From positions 434,001 to 498,000 of the forward strand of contig JASFAU010000019.1 in NCBI GenBank assembly GCA_039704465.1: a DNA stretch of 64,000 nt. Direction: 5' to 3'. The notes beneath the pieces are model-generated. The model did no database searches. It saw only the letters and a program-made list of their open reading frames with translations, and had not been told where the DNA came from. Source of the stretch: Plasmodiophora brassicae (lineage: Eukaryota > Endomyxa > Phytomyxea > Plasmodiophorida > Plasmodiophoridae). A program made the position numbers and the translations under genes. Positions 1 to 12,614 of the stretch are shown one piece after another (position 1 is the first letter of the stretch; every line of letters begins with the position of its first letter).

Positions 1-554
1 GTAATGGCCAAGCGAATGCACTGACCTTGCCAGGGGTACATTTGGCGTTCAGTGACTGGGCATATGTTCGATGCGACCTAAGACCCGGGTTAGATTAACA
101 TTCCAGTTGATACCGAAGAGCATGATAAAGATGTATCCAATTTCTATACGGCAGAATGCGCTCAATGGACAAGCTGCCGCTCAAACCAAGGAAATCAATC
201 TGCCAAACGTTAAGGAGGAAAAACCATGCATGGGATATGAACATGTTTTCGCTGGAAGCCTCGTTGGCAATACACCGATTAAAACAAGGACGTACCCATT
301 CCCAAACCAGGATTCTGGAAGTCGTTCGAGCAGCACACCACTCGAAAGGAGATCTGTTCTGCTGGGCGTCGCACACCAGGTCGCGGAGTCCGTACGGACG
401 TCCGCAGCCTGCAGCGGCGCAATGTAGGTACTACCCTCGCCCTAACAAATCACGGGTCGCCGTCCGGGCTGCTTTCTTTTCTGAATTGGCCTGTGGGTCG
501 GCGACTATCCCATCCCGTCCGCCCGTCAGCGTCATTTCGCTTCCAAAATGGTGA
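1..554. other. No confident gene at the left edge
   Basis: Only short open frames are present and none shows a recognisable domain, signal peptide or consistent exon structure. The stretch may hold the end of a gene lying outside the window or decayed sequence. Confidence 0.4.
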
Positions 555-1000
555 TCTCCAGTGCTACTGGCTGTGTGCACCGCGCTGGCCTGGACCTGCT
601 CCTCGCCTGCAGGTGATGGACGGTACCTATGACGTATAGTCCGAGACGCGACGCACCTCCAGGCCGGCGTCTGAGCATGACAAGCGCAAGGAGATGCGCT
701 GGATGCTATTCCATCGTACGACCGCCGTCCGGTCGATAAGACAGGCCTACGAATGTATTCGTTCCCGAAAATGTAGATGACAACGACGACCGTTTTCCGG
801 GGAGTCAAATGGGACAAACGCAAGCGTATGTGTGTCAGGTATTTCGGTACTGGCCCAACAATAAAACGAAGCCTACCTACGAATGCTTGCGTTCCCGAAA
901 ATGTGGATGCCAACGACGACTGTTCCCAGGGGAGTCAAATGGAAAAACAAAATGGATTCGGATCGGCAGTTGTATTCATATAATCAGACCGCATACCTAC
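555..1000 (+). pseudogene. Decayed duplicate of the coiled-coil membrane gene at 1167
   Basis: The stretch reads as a broken copy of the first exon of the next gene. Around 556-620 it encodes a signal-peptide-like string (VLLAVCTALAWTCSS) that parallels the gene's own start (LLLLSTVCTTLAWICS). Further on, the segment around an Asn/Asp-rich string followed by WDKRKR and RYFGTGPT matches the intact gene's DDDRFWSGRWDRHK and RYLATGPT. Stops and frame changes interrupt it. The segment near 747-814 is repeated near 877-944, so the copy also carries an internal tandem duplication. It is probably not functional. Confidence 0.65.
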
Positions 1001-1166
1001 ATAGTAGAATTGGAATGCTAACGCCCTGCGATGTATCGTTATCACCGACCAGCGCTGAGTCAGTGGACGTTCAACCTAATTACGGATCCAGCTGGAGCTA
1101 ATTTCTGCCGCTGCGAGGGCCCTCCTGAGCGCTGCCGCCACCGTCGTCACGTCAAACGAGGTAGGT

Positions 1167-2574
1167 ATGCGACTGCTGCTGCTGTCAACTGTATGCACCA
1201 CATTGGCCTGGATCTGTTCTCCCGCTCCAGGCGATGAGATGGCGACGACGACCTATACGCTGATGTTGGTGCGTAACACGTGTGACACGCCTCCGGAAGA
1301 AGAAGTCTGGGACGTCAAGCGGGTACAGTTCTTCCGGCGGAATTCGTCCAGTGGCAAACTCGAGGAGGTGCGCTGGGATTCTATTCAAGCTTCTGGGTAT
1401 CATCCCTTCGATAAGGGGAGTAAACGTACTAGTGTCTTCGAACCCGAACGCGTTGGCGCCGACGACGACCGTTTCTGGTCAGGCAGATGGGACCGGCACA
1501 AGCGGTCATGGATCAGGTACCTCGCAACCGGTCCAACGAAACGAGTTCAGTCTTTTGAATCTATTTTGACCAGTTTCGAATTCAAGGCTCCAGTAAAGGA
1601 AGGCCCGCTCGCTGTCGACGAAATCCGAATTGTGCAGCCCGGGAAATGGTCAGCATCCAAAGTCAATGTATCCGTTCATGTATGCTGTTCACGCTCTGGG
1701 GCCATTGCGACATATTCGTCACTGACTCGTTCGTCTTCTAGTTCACTGTGCACGGCCACGAGTTTACCCGCGATCTGGACCCCAAGAGTGATGACGTGCA
1801 ATCCATCTCGGTCCCGAGCGGCAAAGCTGTGTTATCGGTACGAGGGAGGACGAGAAACGAACACGGGCGATTCTTCTCACTGGTATTGGTAGCTGAAGTT
1901 CTCGTTTCCCGAACGCTCCAGGCTGCTCGCCGTTGTCGCCAACCTAAACGACACAGTTCGAAGACTCCACCGCGACCTTGAGGCCAAGAATGCTAACCTC
2001 GAGGCGATGAGTCGCAAGCTGGCCAACAAGGCTGTCGATATGAGCGACGCCAAGCTGCTGGTGAAGGCGAACCGCAATCTTAAAGGCATAGTGGCGAACC
2101 TGACGGATGCCATTGCTAAGCTGCAGCGGGACCGGATACAGCCTTTGCAGCGACAGGTATCCAGTGAACTCAACCGTCATGCATGGCTCGCTGCTGACAA
2201 CTTTATAGCGAAACGTGCTGGGATCTGGAATCGCCATCGGTGCTGTCTTAGCGATGGGGCATCGCTGGCTTCGTCCAAGGGCGTCATCGCCAGTTGGTCC
2301 AGACCCTGTCAAGAGCAAGCGCTCCCGCCAGATTTATGTTGCTGCAACGGTCCTCGGAGGCGTGGGACTTGCCCACTTCGTTAGAGCTCGTCGTTCCGCG
2401 GTTCCGGTCGTACATCGACGTCTCCTGAAACCGCATCGTGGCTCGTTCTACATCGCGCCTCCGTATCGTATTCTGGTGATTGGCATCGTGTTCTCTGCCA
2501 CCATCGTCATGTTCGGTATCACCGTCTGTTACATTCGTAACGCCCACGTTACCCGACAGAATGTTTTTACCTAG
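1167..2574 (+). CDS. Secreted/membrane coiled-coil protein, four exons
   Basis: Exons are 1167-1679, 1742-1837, 1893-2156 and 2209-2574. All junctions are phase 0 and give 412 residues; the first donor (1680 or 1668) is the least certain. The protein starts with a signal peptide (MRLLLLSTVCTTLAWICS), has an ectodomain of about 180 residues, then a helical coiled-coil segment of about 90 residues encoded by exon 3. Three hydrophobic helices follow in exon 4, the last (YRILVIGIVFSATIVMFGIT) a clear membrane anchor near the C-terminus. The layout of N-terminal ectodomain, coiled coil, small-residue helices and C-terminal anchor recalls the divergent pair at 29329-32795. No known family is recognised. 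A broken copy lies directly upstream. Confidence 0.7.
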
Positions 2575-3666
2575 CTGTGTGCTTTGGGCGAACCTCTCGC
2601 AAAGTATTCTTTGGTCACTGTGACCCTGTGAACTGTTCATGTCCTACCTTGTCCAGGACCGAAAACTCGCCGCGCCGCGCCATATGCTTATACATAATCG
2701 AGGACCACTTGAAAGGGAGCAGGATCGCACGAGGACCCAGCGTCCAGTTAGTTGTCGTCGGGAGGATCACGGATTCAGAGTACGTACCTTTAATTGTTTG
2801 GTCAACCCCCAAACTCAATCAGGCCATGAATCCACCGCACATCGTTAGACGATTGGCATGCAGGTGCTGGCGTCTGACACCGTTGGCCCCTGTAGGTGCA
2901 CGATGCAAGGACATGCGCCACGGTCGAAGGCATATAAGGGCATCGTGACTCTATCTACTGGTGGATGCGTTTCAGGGAGTGGTGGCTCTGGTGGCGCACT
3001 TAAGTTTGTGTACGCATGCAGAACTGGTGCCGCATCAGGAGCGATGAGACAGACTGAATCGTTGAACAGGTTCCTGTTTAATTTGCAAATCAGGCAGCCG
3101 CGGCGAACTATCAAGTTCCTCGGTGCGTCAAATTGTGGACCGACGAGAAACCATACGTGGAACGGGATTCCTATAAGATCTATTCCGTTATTGATAAGGC
3201 CCTTGAAAAGTATCATTAGACTCGAGCATGCATTGGGACTCATTACAGTTCCTGCATCGTTGCCGTATATATGGCCCCAGTGCATCGTAGCATCTGGATG
3301 GGGTGAAAGAACCAACACGGTCAAGTTTGTGATTCATGAGCTTCTGGATGGATATCGTACGTTATCAGCATGCAGGTGCACGTTGAGACGAACAACGGTG
3401 AGAGGTCCAGCCATACGACGCTGGAACTGATGACTGCCCTGGTACCGCCCTGAAGCTGGTTGTATGTCATAGCGGCCGGATGAAGCTAGGAAGGAGAAAC
3501 TCAAACTTCAACGGGCAATAGAGGGGCGGGAGCTCCCCGGCACCGGACGTCCACTAGCATTCTTTAGTTGAGGTAACACAAACGTTCCTACCTAAACGAA
3601 ACGACCGCGAAACAAGTACGGGCGAATGCCGTTCTATGGTCCTTCATTCATATTCATAAGTGGGGG
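2575..3666. other. Unassigned intergenic stretch with overlapping open frames
   Basis: Open frames exist on both strands (2858-3430 plus, 3324-2845 minus). They overlap each other, lack signal peptides or domains, and neither can be preferred. A similar short word (GCATGCAGGTG) appears near 2857 and again near 3370, hinting at a degenerate duplication. No gene is called. Confidence 0.35.
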
Positions 3667-5292
3667 TTACGCTTCCAAATGCTGGCGAATTTTGCCACGA
3701 ATGCGACAGAGGATATCGTCGCGAATACGCTCCTGCTTGCCGCCATGCGGACGATGCATGCCGAACACGGCATTTCCCGTCTGGCGGTCGAAGAACGCCA
3801 TCGAATTCTTGGTTCTGCTCTGTTTAACCTCGAAAAACCTCGACATCACCTTCATGAAATCGGTCATCCGTGATGGTAAGCTGGTAAGCTTTGTTTTCAG
3901 GGCCTCTGCTGGGTTCGATTTCCTTTCAGGCAGGTTTGCCGCATGATTCGACGTAAACTCAGTGCGGATGTTGGCATACGAGTGGTCGCTCGCCGAACAG
4001 TCAGTTATGCTGCATTGCCGCTCTGTACGGGAACCAAGCTCGGTAATGGCGTCAGTACTGTCAGTCATCGGAGGCTTGGTCTCAAGCTCGTCATCCACTA
4101 GGGGAGCGACGCTAATGCCAGTTTCTGGTGTGAAGATCTTCTTCTTTTTCTTTGTCCTCCGCTTCCTCCTCTTCTTCTGCGACGATGACGTTCGCGGACG
4201 AGGCTCCGATCGCGGGAATAGAGGCGTCGTTAAATCGGGTTGGACAACGTTGAAGACGTTGGAGATTGCCGACTTCGTTATGCCAATTCTCACGCTGTGC
4301 AGCGTCCGCTTCGTTTTCCGGGACAGCGCCTTGCCACGACGTTGGTCGCGCTCTTCGTATACCTCATATATAGCATTGTGCATCTTCTCAAGTGTCGACA
4401 AGTAGTCCACAAAGTTCTCCTGACGCGGGGTATCGATTGTGCATTTGCCGATCTCGACATAACGCGGATGGGTGCAAATCAGCGGCAGTAGCGATCGGAA
4501 CACTGTCACGTAAGTTGCCAGCGCTTCAAAACGGAGGTACAGGTCACTGGACAGGGCCTCCTCGCGTTGCATTAGACGAACCGCTTCGATAATGCGTTCG
4601 ATCTGGTCGACGTCAGTTGGGTCGGTCCGTCCCAGCGTCAACAGTCGTGAGCCTTCCGGTGGCAATGCGGCCAACGTCAACTTGTCGGCTAGGACAGGAT
4701 CGAGGTCGAACAGGCTCTGCCCGCCAGGAACGCTGGACGTGACATCCGCGTTGAAGTAGACCATGTCGCCACGTTTCTCCATAAAGTTGCAGAAGGGCGT
4801 CTCCCACACAGCCGAGTGAATCGCTTCATATTGTGCCATTTTAACGAGCTTGTACACGGCTTCTCCAACGTCGAACACGTCATTCGGCGAGTTGGGGTCA
4901 ACAGACGCAACCCACGACTGCAACGTCGCCATAGCTGAATGAGAATGGACCCAGTACATGAGCACTTGCGGACCGGTAATCTCAGCGGGGAAACGATGCC
5001 CACGTATAACTGGTACCATGGACGTCAAAAGATCGGCACCGGCAACCAGATCCTCAACGACCGATTTCAGAAACTCAACCGACATGATCGCATCATCCTC
5101 GGCCCGACGCAGCAGCGCACCAGCGTCGATGTCATTGGTGTCGTTCATCCTGAATTGTACTGGCATTGTCGTACCAGGTTCGCGTACAATGAGGCGCTCT
5201 CCACCTGGTACGAGCCTCAAACCAGAACCCCAGACACTGACGACCAGCGCGGACAGCATTGCCAGAGCCATAGGCCACGACGACGACGACAT
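3667..5292 (-). CDS. Secreted protein of unknown family, copy 1 of a tandem pair
   Basis: This single-exon gene encodes 541 residues. It starts with a signal peptide (MALAMLSALVVSVWGSG region). A helical domain of about 300 residues follows, beginning with the motif LLRRAEDDAIMSVEFLKSVV. A strongly basic lysine/arginine run lies near residue 380 and an acidic Ser/Thr-rich linker follows it. The C-terminal block of about 70 residues contains FGMHRPHGGK and then ERIRDDIL-RIR-KIR. The downstream gene at 5803 is a full-length paralogue, and this C-terminal block is the best conserved part between them. I do not recognise the family. The basic run resembles a nuclear localisation signal, but the signal peptide argues for the secretory route, so the final location is unclear. 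Confidence 0.75.
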   Translation of the reverse strand: MSSSSWPMALAMLSALVVSVWGSGLRLVPGGERLIVREPGTTMPVQFRMNDTNDIDAGALLRRAEDDAIMSVEFLKSVVEDLVAGADLLTSMVPVIRGHRFPAEITGPQVLMYWVHSHSAMATLQSWVASVDPNSPNDVFDVGEAVYKLVKMAQYEAIHSAVWETPFCNFMEKRGDMVYFNADVTSSVPGGQSLFDLDPVLADKLTLAALPPEGSRLLTLGRTDPTDVDQIERIIEAVRLMQREEALSSDLYLRFEALATYVTVFRSLLPLICTHPRYVEIGKCTIDTPRQENFVDYLSTLEKMHNAIYEVYEERDQRRGKALSRKTKRTLHSVRIGITKSAISNVFNVVQPDLTTPLFPRSEPRPRTSSSQKKRRKRRTKKKKKIFTPETGISVAPLVDDELETKPPMTDSTDAITELGSRTERQCSITDCSASDHSYANIRTEFTSNHAANLPERKSNPAEALKTKLTSLPSRMTDFMKVMSRFFEVKQSRTKNSMAFFDRQTGNAVFGMHRPHGGKQERIRDDILCRIRGKIRQHLEA

Positions 5293-5802
5293 CCTTCAAT
5301 CTAATAATGCCCGGATCCGCCCGGGACGCATGGGAAGTGCGCTCCCCCAGTGCGTTCGTCAGAAGTGCGCCCCGACTGTTCGTAAAGTGCGTTAAAGTTG
5401 ATTATGCGTCAGTGCACAAAACTGCGTCACAGATCAGTGGACTTACAGAGCGCTACCAGATGAACTACGAAGCTAGACAGGCCCTAACTTTCTATTCTCC
5501 GCGTTAGAGAGTACAATAGCGCCCTGCTGTTGTCTGATATGCCTGCGTCGTCAAAGTTTGGACCTTGCGCGGCCAGCGGCATCGGGTGTATCAGGCTGCC
5601 TCATGCTTTTCTGACAGTTACTGCACGGCAGAGGTCACATGCCGACCGCAGCGACCTCTACGCAGGATCAAAGAACGCTGCAAATAATTCGATGTCGCAG
5701 CCAGTACGGCATTTGCAGCTGATTCTGTCGCGTTTATTCAAATCGTGATTCTACTGACTTCCACAGGTGCCGGCCTTGGGCGAGAGTTCATGCCGGAGCA
5801 GC
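5293..5802. other. Spacer between the tandem paralogues
   Basis: The stretch should hold the promoter of the 3667-5292 gene and the 3' end of the next one. No convincing exon, RNA gene or repeat is seen. Confidence 0.4.
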
Positions 5803-7536
5803 TCATGACGCTTCGAAATGCAGACGAATTTTGCTGCGAATCCGACTGAGAATATCATCTCGAATACGTTCCATCTTACCACCGTGCGGGCGATGCATAC
5901 CAAACACGGGTATTCCAGTCCGCTTGTCGAAGAAGGCCAATGAATTCCTGGTCTTGCTTTGTTTTACGTTGAAGATCGACGACATCTCTTTTACGAAGTC
6001 GGACATTCGTGACGGTATGTTCGCGATTTTTGACTTCAGGGCCAGTAATGGGTCCTTCTCGCTTTCAGGCAGATCATGATGGATGACAGGCCCAGCTGGA
6101 CGAGGACGAGTTGACGCAGGGTTTGTGCCGGGATTGTCTTTGGTGGATTTCACTGTCGTGCTGCATTGGCGCTCAGCAGAGGAGGCAACCGCGATGGTGG
6201 CAATGGTCGAGGCTGGCGGCGGAGTCGAAGGTTCTATTCGAATTTCAACATCTCCCTGTTGAGCGATAGGACTCGAGGGTTTCGTTTCAAGCTCATCTTG
6301 GTCGATGTCGACGTCATTTTGATCATACATGTCCTGCTTCCTCTTCCTGTTCCTCCTGTTTCTCTTGCTCTTGTTCTTCTTTTTCTTCTGTACAATCCGT
6401 GGGCGGGGCTCTGATCGCGGGAAAAGCGGCGTTGTCAGATCAGTCAGGGACACGTTGAAGACCTTGGTGATTGCCGATTTCGTTATCCCAATTTGAATGC
6501 GGTGCAGAGCGTCCCCCTTACACCGAAAGGTTGACGCCTTTGACGACAACTTGTTCTTGCAGATCCCCCGAACCAGATTGCGCTCTTCGTAAACCTGATT
6601 GACTGCACGCTGCATGTCCATGAACTTCGACAGGTACTCCACCGTGGTTTCTTGAACCGGGTTAGTCGTTGTGCCGATGTTGGCATAGCGCAAATTAGTG
6701 CGGATTAACGGCAGTAACGAGTGGAAGACCGTCACGAAACTTGCCAGCGCTTCGAAGCGAAGATACAGGTCGTCGCATAGCGCCTCCCCAAGTTGCACGA
6801 GGCGCACCGCTTCAATAACGCGTTCGATCCGTGGCACATCTGTCGGATCGCTCCGTGACAACGTCATTAGCCGAGTGATCTCAGCTGGCATGCTGGACAA
6901 GGCTACCTCGTCGGCCAAAACTGAATCGAAAGGCATGCTGTGTACGTCCTGGTCTTGTCGATGTAAAACGTTCGCGCGAAACGTGCATACATCGTCTCGT
7001 ATGTCGATGAAGTCGCTGAACGGCTTCTCTAACGCAGCAGCGGCGATCACATCCCATTGTGCCGATTTAACCAGTCGGTACATCGCTTGTCCAACATCAA
7101 ACAGGTCGTCCGACGAGTGAGGATTCACAGACGCAATCCACGAGTGCATCGACGCCATCACAGAATGGCTATTAATCCAGAACATGAGCACTCGCGCCCC
7201 GGTGGTCTCGGCGATATAAGGACGTTGCCTACGTAAGATTCCCGGCACCACCGACGATAACAAGCTTCGGCTGACAACCAGGTCCTCAATGACCGACTTC
7301 AGAAATTCGCAGGCCATTAGCGCATCTGCTTCAGCTTGGCGCAGCTGCGCTTCGACATCAACATCATCGATACCGCTCCTCACGAACGGAACTGGCGCAG
7401 TCACAGCCCGTTCGCGTATAACGGGACGCATCGCGGGAATATCTCCATCGGTCGACGTCAGCGCTCGATCAGACCCCCACCCAGCGACGAGCAGAGTCGT
7501 GAGCACAACCAGAACCTTGATCCACGACGGTGTCAT
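5803..7536 (-). CDS. Secreted protein of unknown family, copy 2 of a tandem pair
   Basis: This is the paralogue of the 3667-5292 gene: one exon, 577 residues from the ATG at 7536 (an earlier in-frame TTG is unlikely to be used). It has a signal peptide (VLVVLTTLLVAGWGS), the same N-terminal helical block (LRQAEADALMACEFLKSVI), the shared stretch LFDVGQAMYRLVK, a basic Lys/Arg/Asn run and the same C-terminal block FGMHRPHGGK-ERIRDDILSRIRSKIR. Same orientation and shared architecture show a tandem duplication. The linker before the C-terminal block has diverged most, while the ends are conserved, which suggests that the terminal block is functional. Confidence 0.75.
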   Translation of the reverse strand: MTPSWIKVLVVLTTLLVAGWGSDRALTSTDGDIPAMRPVIRERAVTAPVPFVRSGIDDVDVEAQLRQAEADALMACEFLKSVIEDLVVSRSLLSSVVPGILRRQRPYIAETTGARVLMFWINSHSVMASMHSWIASVNPHSSDDLFDVGQAMYRLVKSAQWDVIAAAALEKPFSDFIDIRDDVCTFRANVLHRQDQDVHSMPFDSVLADEVALSSMPAEITRLMTLSRSDPTDVPRIERVIEAVRLVQLGEALCDDLYLRFEALASFVTVFHSLLPLIRTNLRYANIGTTTNPVQETTVEYLSKFMDMQRAVNQVYEERNLVRGICKNKLSSKASTFRCKGDALHRIQIGITKSAITKVFNVSLTDLTTPLFPRSEPRPRIVQKKKKNKSKRNRRNRKRKQDMYDQNDVDIDQDELETKPSSPIAQQGDVEIRIEPSTPPPASTIATIAVASSAERQCSTTVKSTKDNPGTNPASTRPRPAGPVIHHDLPESEKDPLLALKSKIANIPSRMSDFVKEMSSIFNVKQSKTRNSLAFFDKRTGIPVFGMHRPHGGKMERIRDDILSRIRSKIRLHFEAS

Positions 7537-8740
7537 CACAACCAATGCAGTCTGCCCAGACCGGTTCGGTCAAACCGCGACTTCGCACTGCGACCACGCA
7601 GATTCTCGGCCTTCACACCACTGAGTGCAGAGATTGGCGCCGTCCCACCCGGCTCTCGCTATTTTCGGCAACGAAACGCCGCTACATAGGACGTAGTAAG
7701 TTAGGAAGACTGGAAGTGTCGTCCGACAACGCCATAATTATCCAGCCGTTCAAGCACCTGAAAGCATTTGCGCGCAGATATACAAGCATCGCCAAGGTGA
7801 GCATCGTGCATTGAGGCTGACACATCGTCGCGAATCCAGCGAGGAGGTACGTAAGCTGCATTCACTTGTAATGAGAGCCGACGCGCACCAAGCGTTGATG
7901 GGTTCGTGAGTGAGAAGACGTGGCTCACACAGCAAGAGGCTCGGTAGCGGACGCCCGAGATAACCACATCAAATTCAAGAGGCGCAAGCCCGCCATCCTG
8001 AAGTACTTCGGGTGCACAGACGTGGTCATCCGGACCCAGACGAGCGACGTCACGCATCATATATACCAGGATCTTCGATCTGATAAATCACAACGAACCG
8101 CTGTCAGGGGTGCCCGGAGGCGACGCACGAACGCACAGGCGCAGACTAGGGGCGTGGGCATTGACTCTGACGGAGGCGCTCATGTGGCGAACAAGTCGGC
8201 GGCTTCGCGAGACGTCGAAATGCACGTTCGCGACCGTGACGCCAGCGGGCGTTAGGGTTGGTTGGTCTGGGTGTGGGGTGTTGAATGTCGACAGTGTCCC
8301 ATCCTGCTAGTTGCGAGAACCTAATTGGGCGAGAGCCGTAGCGCGTAATTTCGCGAAGCAAAGAACGGTGCCATCCTGGTCGCCGCATGCTCGGTGTCAT
8401 ATTGTCGGCAATTGGAAACAGGTCCGGTCTGCTACGCTGTTGGTACGACGTTGACGTGCGAATATTGTAACGGCCAAGTACCTGATTACTGACACGCCGG
8501 CCAGCCTGACCGTCTGCGGATCGTAAACAGACGTTAATTAGCTAGTATCGTCGTTGGCGAGAGGCACTTCACAGCGCAGTAGTGGTAATTACGATCCCGC
8601 GCGCTTACGATCGCCATCTGTGCAAGCGCGCAGCAGCTGAACGCTTCGAGAGGGTTCCGGTTCGTTCTGGAACATAAATGTCCACTGTTTTTAAGTGACC
8701 GGACACCCTCTCGGGGCCATACCAGTAGATTGCCCGCCTT
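7537..8740. other. Unassigned 1.2-kb stretch, possible minus-strand exon at 7701-8060
   Basis: On the minus strand 8060-7701 is an open frame of 119 codons with fairly gene-like composition; its end (HDAHLGDACISARKCF) faintly resembles the last motif of DEDD exonucleases, but the spacing is wrong and no other motif is visible. No other candidate gene is seen. A MEF2-like word (CTGTTTTTAA, 8685-8694) lies about 50 bp before the next gene. Confidence 0.3.
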
Positions 8741-9853
8741 ATGATGTATCGCATCATCGTCATTGCAGCCACAGCATTCGTCGCCATTGTCGGCCTCGGC
8801 CAGGCCCTGACGCTGACGGCCGACCTCGATACGTGCTTCCTGGCCGGGAACGCCATCCGCGGCCAGTTCGCCGTGGAAGGTCTGGACATCCCCGAACCTG
8901 GCGACAACTTCGTCGTCACCGTTCAGACGTTCAACACTGCGACAAACTCGCCGGTCAACGCCGTCCCAGCTCAGATCTTCAACGGGCAGGCCGTCCAAGG
9001 CAACCCACCAAGCGTGGTGATCGGGACACAGTCGCCCGAGATCAACCGCGTCGCCGGATTCCTCGACTTTGACCCCGCCCAGGGCGTGACCTGTAACGCA
9101 GGGAAGATCAACGTCGGGTTCCGAATCCTGACTTACACCAAGAACGGACAGCCGGTCACGATCAATGCTGTCGCCCCAATTGGAGCTCCGACCCCGGCCC
9201 AGACAACGGCGGCCCCTGCGGTCCAGACTGTGGCGCCACTGCCCCCTGTTAGTGTCGCTCCGCCAACGTCGGCTGTGAACCAGCCAACGACGCCTGTCAA
9301 TGCGGACCCAGTTACGGTGACATACTCGGGGCAATGCTCGAACGGCGTAAACGCGATCCAGTTGCTGGTTCAGGCGAGTAAAGGCGGTGAAGCGTTCAGG
9401 CCGGACGCCGCCAACCCGGGAGGCGGTGTCCCTTGCGACGAATACTTCGAACTGTCGTTCTCGTTCGTCGACAGCAACGGCAACGTCGTCAACATGCCCG
9501 TTCAGCAGAACAGCTTTTTCAACGCGAAACGGCTGGTCACCGACGGGAACGGGAACGTGGTCGCCCAGTTCACTCCCGAGGTCAACGGGTTCGGGTCCGG
9601 GTTCCTTCAGCTGGGAACAACCGGCTTATCGTGTACGAATGGGCGGCCGAACTTCACGATCCGCACGAACTATCTGCTGACCGCTTTGAACGATGGCACC
9701 TACAACCGCATGTTGAACACGGTGACGGACGCCGGGTTCTTCGGATCCGGCCAACAGGCAGCCGTCCCGGCCGGTGCCGGCGCGCTCCTGCTGGGACAGC
9801 CGCAGTGCAACGTCAAGACCAACGCGTTCATCAACTTCCCGTTCCCCGCGTGA
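8741..9853 (+). CDS. Secreted two-domain protein with Pro/Thr linker
   Basis: One exon, 370 residues. The N-terminus is a signal peptide (IIVIAATAFVAIVGLGQA). Two beta-rich domains of similar size follow, about residues 24-150 and 195-365, joined by a linker rich in Pro, Thr, Ala and Val. The domains look like ancient duplicates: both begin with an LT/VT-T-x-x-C strand, both carry a G-V-x-C-N/D step (GVTCNAGK versus GVPCDEYF), and both end in a repeated strand pattern. Paired cysteines suggest disulphides. It is likely an extracellular or cell-coat protein; no family is recognised. A polyadenylation signal AATAAA lies at 9923-9928. Confidence 0.7.
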   Translation: MMYRIIVIAATAFVAIVGLGQALTLTADLDTCFLAGNAIRGQFAVEGLDIPEPGDNFVVTVQTFNTATNSPVNAVPAQIFNGQAVQGNPPSVVIGTQSPEINRVAGFLDFDPAQGVTCNAGKINVGFRILTYTKNGQPVTINAVAPIGAPTPAQTTAAPAVQTVAPLPPVSVAPPTSAVNQPTTPVNADPVTVTYSGQCSNGVNAIQLLVQASKGGEAFRPDAANPGGGVPCDEYFELSFSFVDSNGNVVNMPVQQNSFFNAKRLVTDGNGNVVAQFTPEVNGFGSGFLQLGTTGLSCTNGRPNFTIRTNYLLTALNDGTYNRMLNTVTDAGFFGSGQQAAVPAGAGALLLGQPQCNVKTNAFINFPFPA

Positions 9854-10176
9854 ACTCGGAACACGTGGTGCCAAAGACAAGACGTTCTCTGTTGCCCAAC
9901 TTGCCGACGTCCTAATTGCTAGAATAAACCGTTAAATTAGGGGCCCGTGTCTTCGAGTACGTACTCGTCCCCTTCGTCCAATTCGACACAAGGCCGGCCG
10001 CTGCTTTCCAACATTATGTACTGCTTTTATTACAAAACAAATACACACGCTGAGAGCAACGAACCAGTAATTAGCGGGCGGGAAATGATATCCAGAACTG
10101 ACCTTCAAGCGGCAGTTCGGGTCAGCCTTGCACGTTGACGTCACGCTCGTCGCCGCGTCGTCGGTCCCCCGCGCGA
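9854..10176. other. Convergent intergenic spacer
   Basis: This lies between two genes that converge. It holds the AATAAA of the secreted protein gene at 9923-9928 and, by position, the 3' untranslated region of the poly(A) polymerase. Nothing else is seen. Confidence 0.45.
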
Positions 10177-12349
<2,173 letters not shown>

Positions 12350-12614
12350 CGACGATCGACACACCGGACTGCGCAGTCCGGGGCACACTGACGGCACGGA
12401 CCGAATCGGTCGCGCCTCGCGATCGACGACGACTGGACGGGACCAGCGCCGCGGCCGCAATACAATATTTGACCAGCCACGTTACGCAACAACGGTCGTG
12501 GTATGTAGGCGCGCTGTACCTGCCGCGTTCTGGGACAGAGCGCCCTGGGGGTGTGAGCGACGACCGTTGTTCCCGTGTGTGACGAGCATTGACGTTCACA
12601 GGCAGTACTGTAAG

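Noticed and set aside
2858..3430. Open frame of 190 codons on the plus strand
   Set aside because: An equally long frame lies on the opposite strand, and neither has a signal peptide, domain or splice support.
7701..8060. Possible exonuclease fragment on the minus strand
   Set aside because: Only one weak motif (HDAHLGDA) with wrong His-Asp spacing; no other catalytic motif is present.
8534..9334. Long minus-strand frame over the secreted protein gene
   Set aside because: It is the antisense shadow of a gene with a clear signal peptide; Arg/Asp-rich composition is typical of shadows.
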